This document shows, piece after piece, positions 63,792-64,000 of a DNA stretch of 64,000 nucleotides (the stretch's first letter is position 1; every line of letters starts with the position of its first letter). Origin of the DNA: Cedecea neteri (GTDB lineage: Bacteria; Pseudomonadota; Gammaproteobacteria; Enterobacterales; Enterobacteriaceae); contig NZ_CP009458.1 of assembly GCF_000758305.1 (NCBI RefSeq), positions 3,410,001-3,474,000 on the forward strand, written 5' to 3'. Below the pieces are notes generated by a model. The model ran no database searches, was not told where the DNA came from, and saw only the letters and a list, made by a program, of their open reading frames with translations. A program made the translations under genes and the position numbers.

Positions 63792-64000
63792 GCAACGTCC
63801 TTATGGCCGGGGCCAATGTCGGGAATAGCGTTCAGCAACTGCCAGGTGTAATCGCTGGCCGGGGCGTTAAATACGTCGGCAATCGGGCCGTTATCCATCA
63901 GTTCTCCGGCACGTAGGACCGAAACGCTGTGCGCCAGCTGGCGCACGGTGGCGAGGTCGTGGGAGATAAACAGGTACGTCAGGCCGAGCTGCTGCTGCAG
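63788..64000 (-). CDS. ABC transporter ATP-binding protein (C-terminal part)
   Basis: The minus frame enters at the right edge and ends with TGA at 63788, leaving 70 residues. LQQQLGLTYLFISHDLATVRQLAH is the H-loop region of an ABC ATPase and resembles oligopeptide/nickel-type (DppD/DppF) proteins. The stop overlaps the LLM start by ATGA. The transporter probably imports the compound that the LLM enzyme oxidises, an inference. Confidence 0.85.
   Translation of the reverse strand: MQQQLGLTYLFISHDLATVRQLAHSVSVLRAGELMDNGPIADVFNAPASDYTWQLLNAIPDIGPGHKDVA

Overview
The window reads as chromosome from a member of the Enterobacteriaceae. Gene order and protein sequences match the Escherichia/Klebsiella/Enterobacter backbone, with ydbK(nifJ)-ydbJ-hslJ-ldhA-ydbH-ynbE-ydbL-feaR-feaB followed further on by tynA-paaZ-paaABCDEFGHIJK. 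Coding density is high, Shine-Dalgarno sites are clear, and many gene pairs overlap by ATGA. I cannot fix the genus from sequence alone; a Cedecea/Enterobacter/Klebsiella-like organism is a reasonable guess.

Region 1 (1-10800) is accessory metabolism and stress genes. It holds a LysR regulator (cut by the left edge) divergent from a PACE-type efflux protein, an aldehyde dehydrogenase with an AraC regulator, tam, a small acidic hypothetical protein, ydfZ and a Tat-exported esterase-like hydrolase. It continues with an orphan MafI-like immunity gene, an RcnB-like periplasmic protein, the 31-aa membrane protein gene mgtS with a PhoP-type promoter, FtrA divergent from a rhodanese, and a monooxygenase-TauE pair divergent from an ArsR regulator.

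Region 2 (10869-23016) is conserved backbone: pyruvate:flavodoxin oxidoreductase, a cupin, ydbJ, hslJ, ldhA, the AsmA-like ydbH-ynbE-ydbL operon, and feaR/feaB for aromatic amine breakdown.

Region 3 (23017-47144) is the most distinctive part. About 24 kb lies between feaB and tynA, which are neighbours in E. coli K-12. It encodes a TolC-family outer-membrane protein, a 5,413-aa BapA-type adhesin, and the type I secretion ABC transporter and membrane fusion protein that would export it. A winged-helix regulator and a methyltransferase follow. The adhesin has an N-terminal anchor domain and about 38 Ig-like domains arranged in a six-domain, ~1.8-kb higher-order repeat. These are followed by a second Ig array, a calcium-binding FG-GAP region with a UnbV-like segment, and a C-terminal secretion signal.

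Region 4 (47145-61587) carries tynA, paaZ and the full paaA-K operon. TynA converts phenylethylamine-type amines to arylacetaldehydes, FeaB oxidises these to arylacetates, PaaK activates phenylacetate to its CoA ester, PaaABC(D)E epoxidises the ring, PaaG isomerises, PaaZ opens the ring, and PaaJ/F/H complete beta-oxidation. feaB and tynA carry matching tandem FeaR-like sites with identical geometry. paaX and paaY do not follow paaK.

Region 5 (61657-64000, minus strand) is an operon of an ABC transporter ATPase (cut by the right edge), a flavin-dependent luciferase-like monooxygenase and a carboxymuconolactone-decarboxylase-like protein. I saw no tRNA, rRNA, integrase, IS element or CRISPR array.
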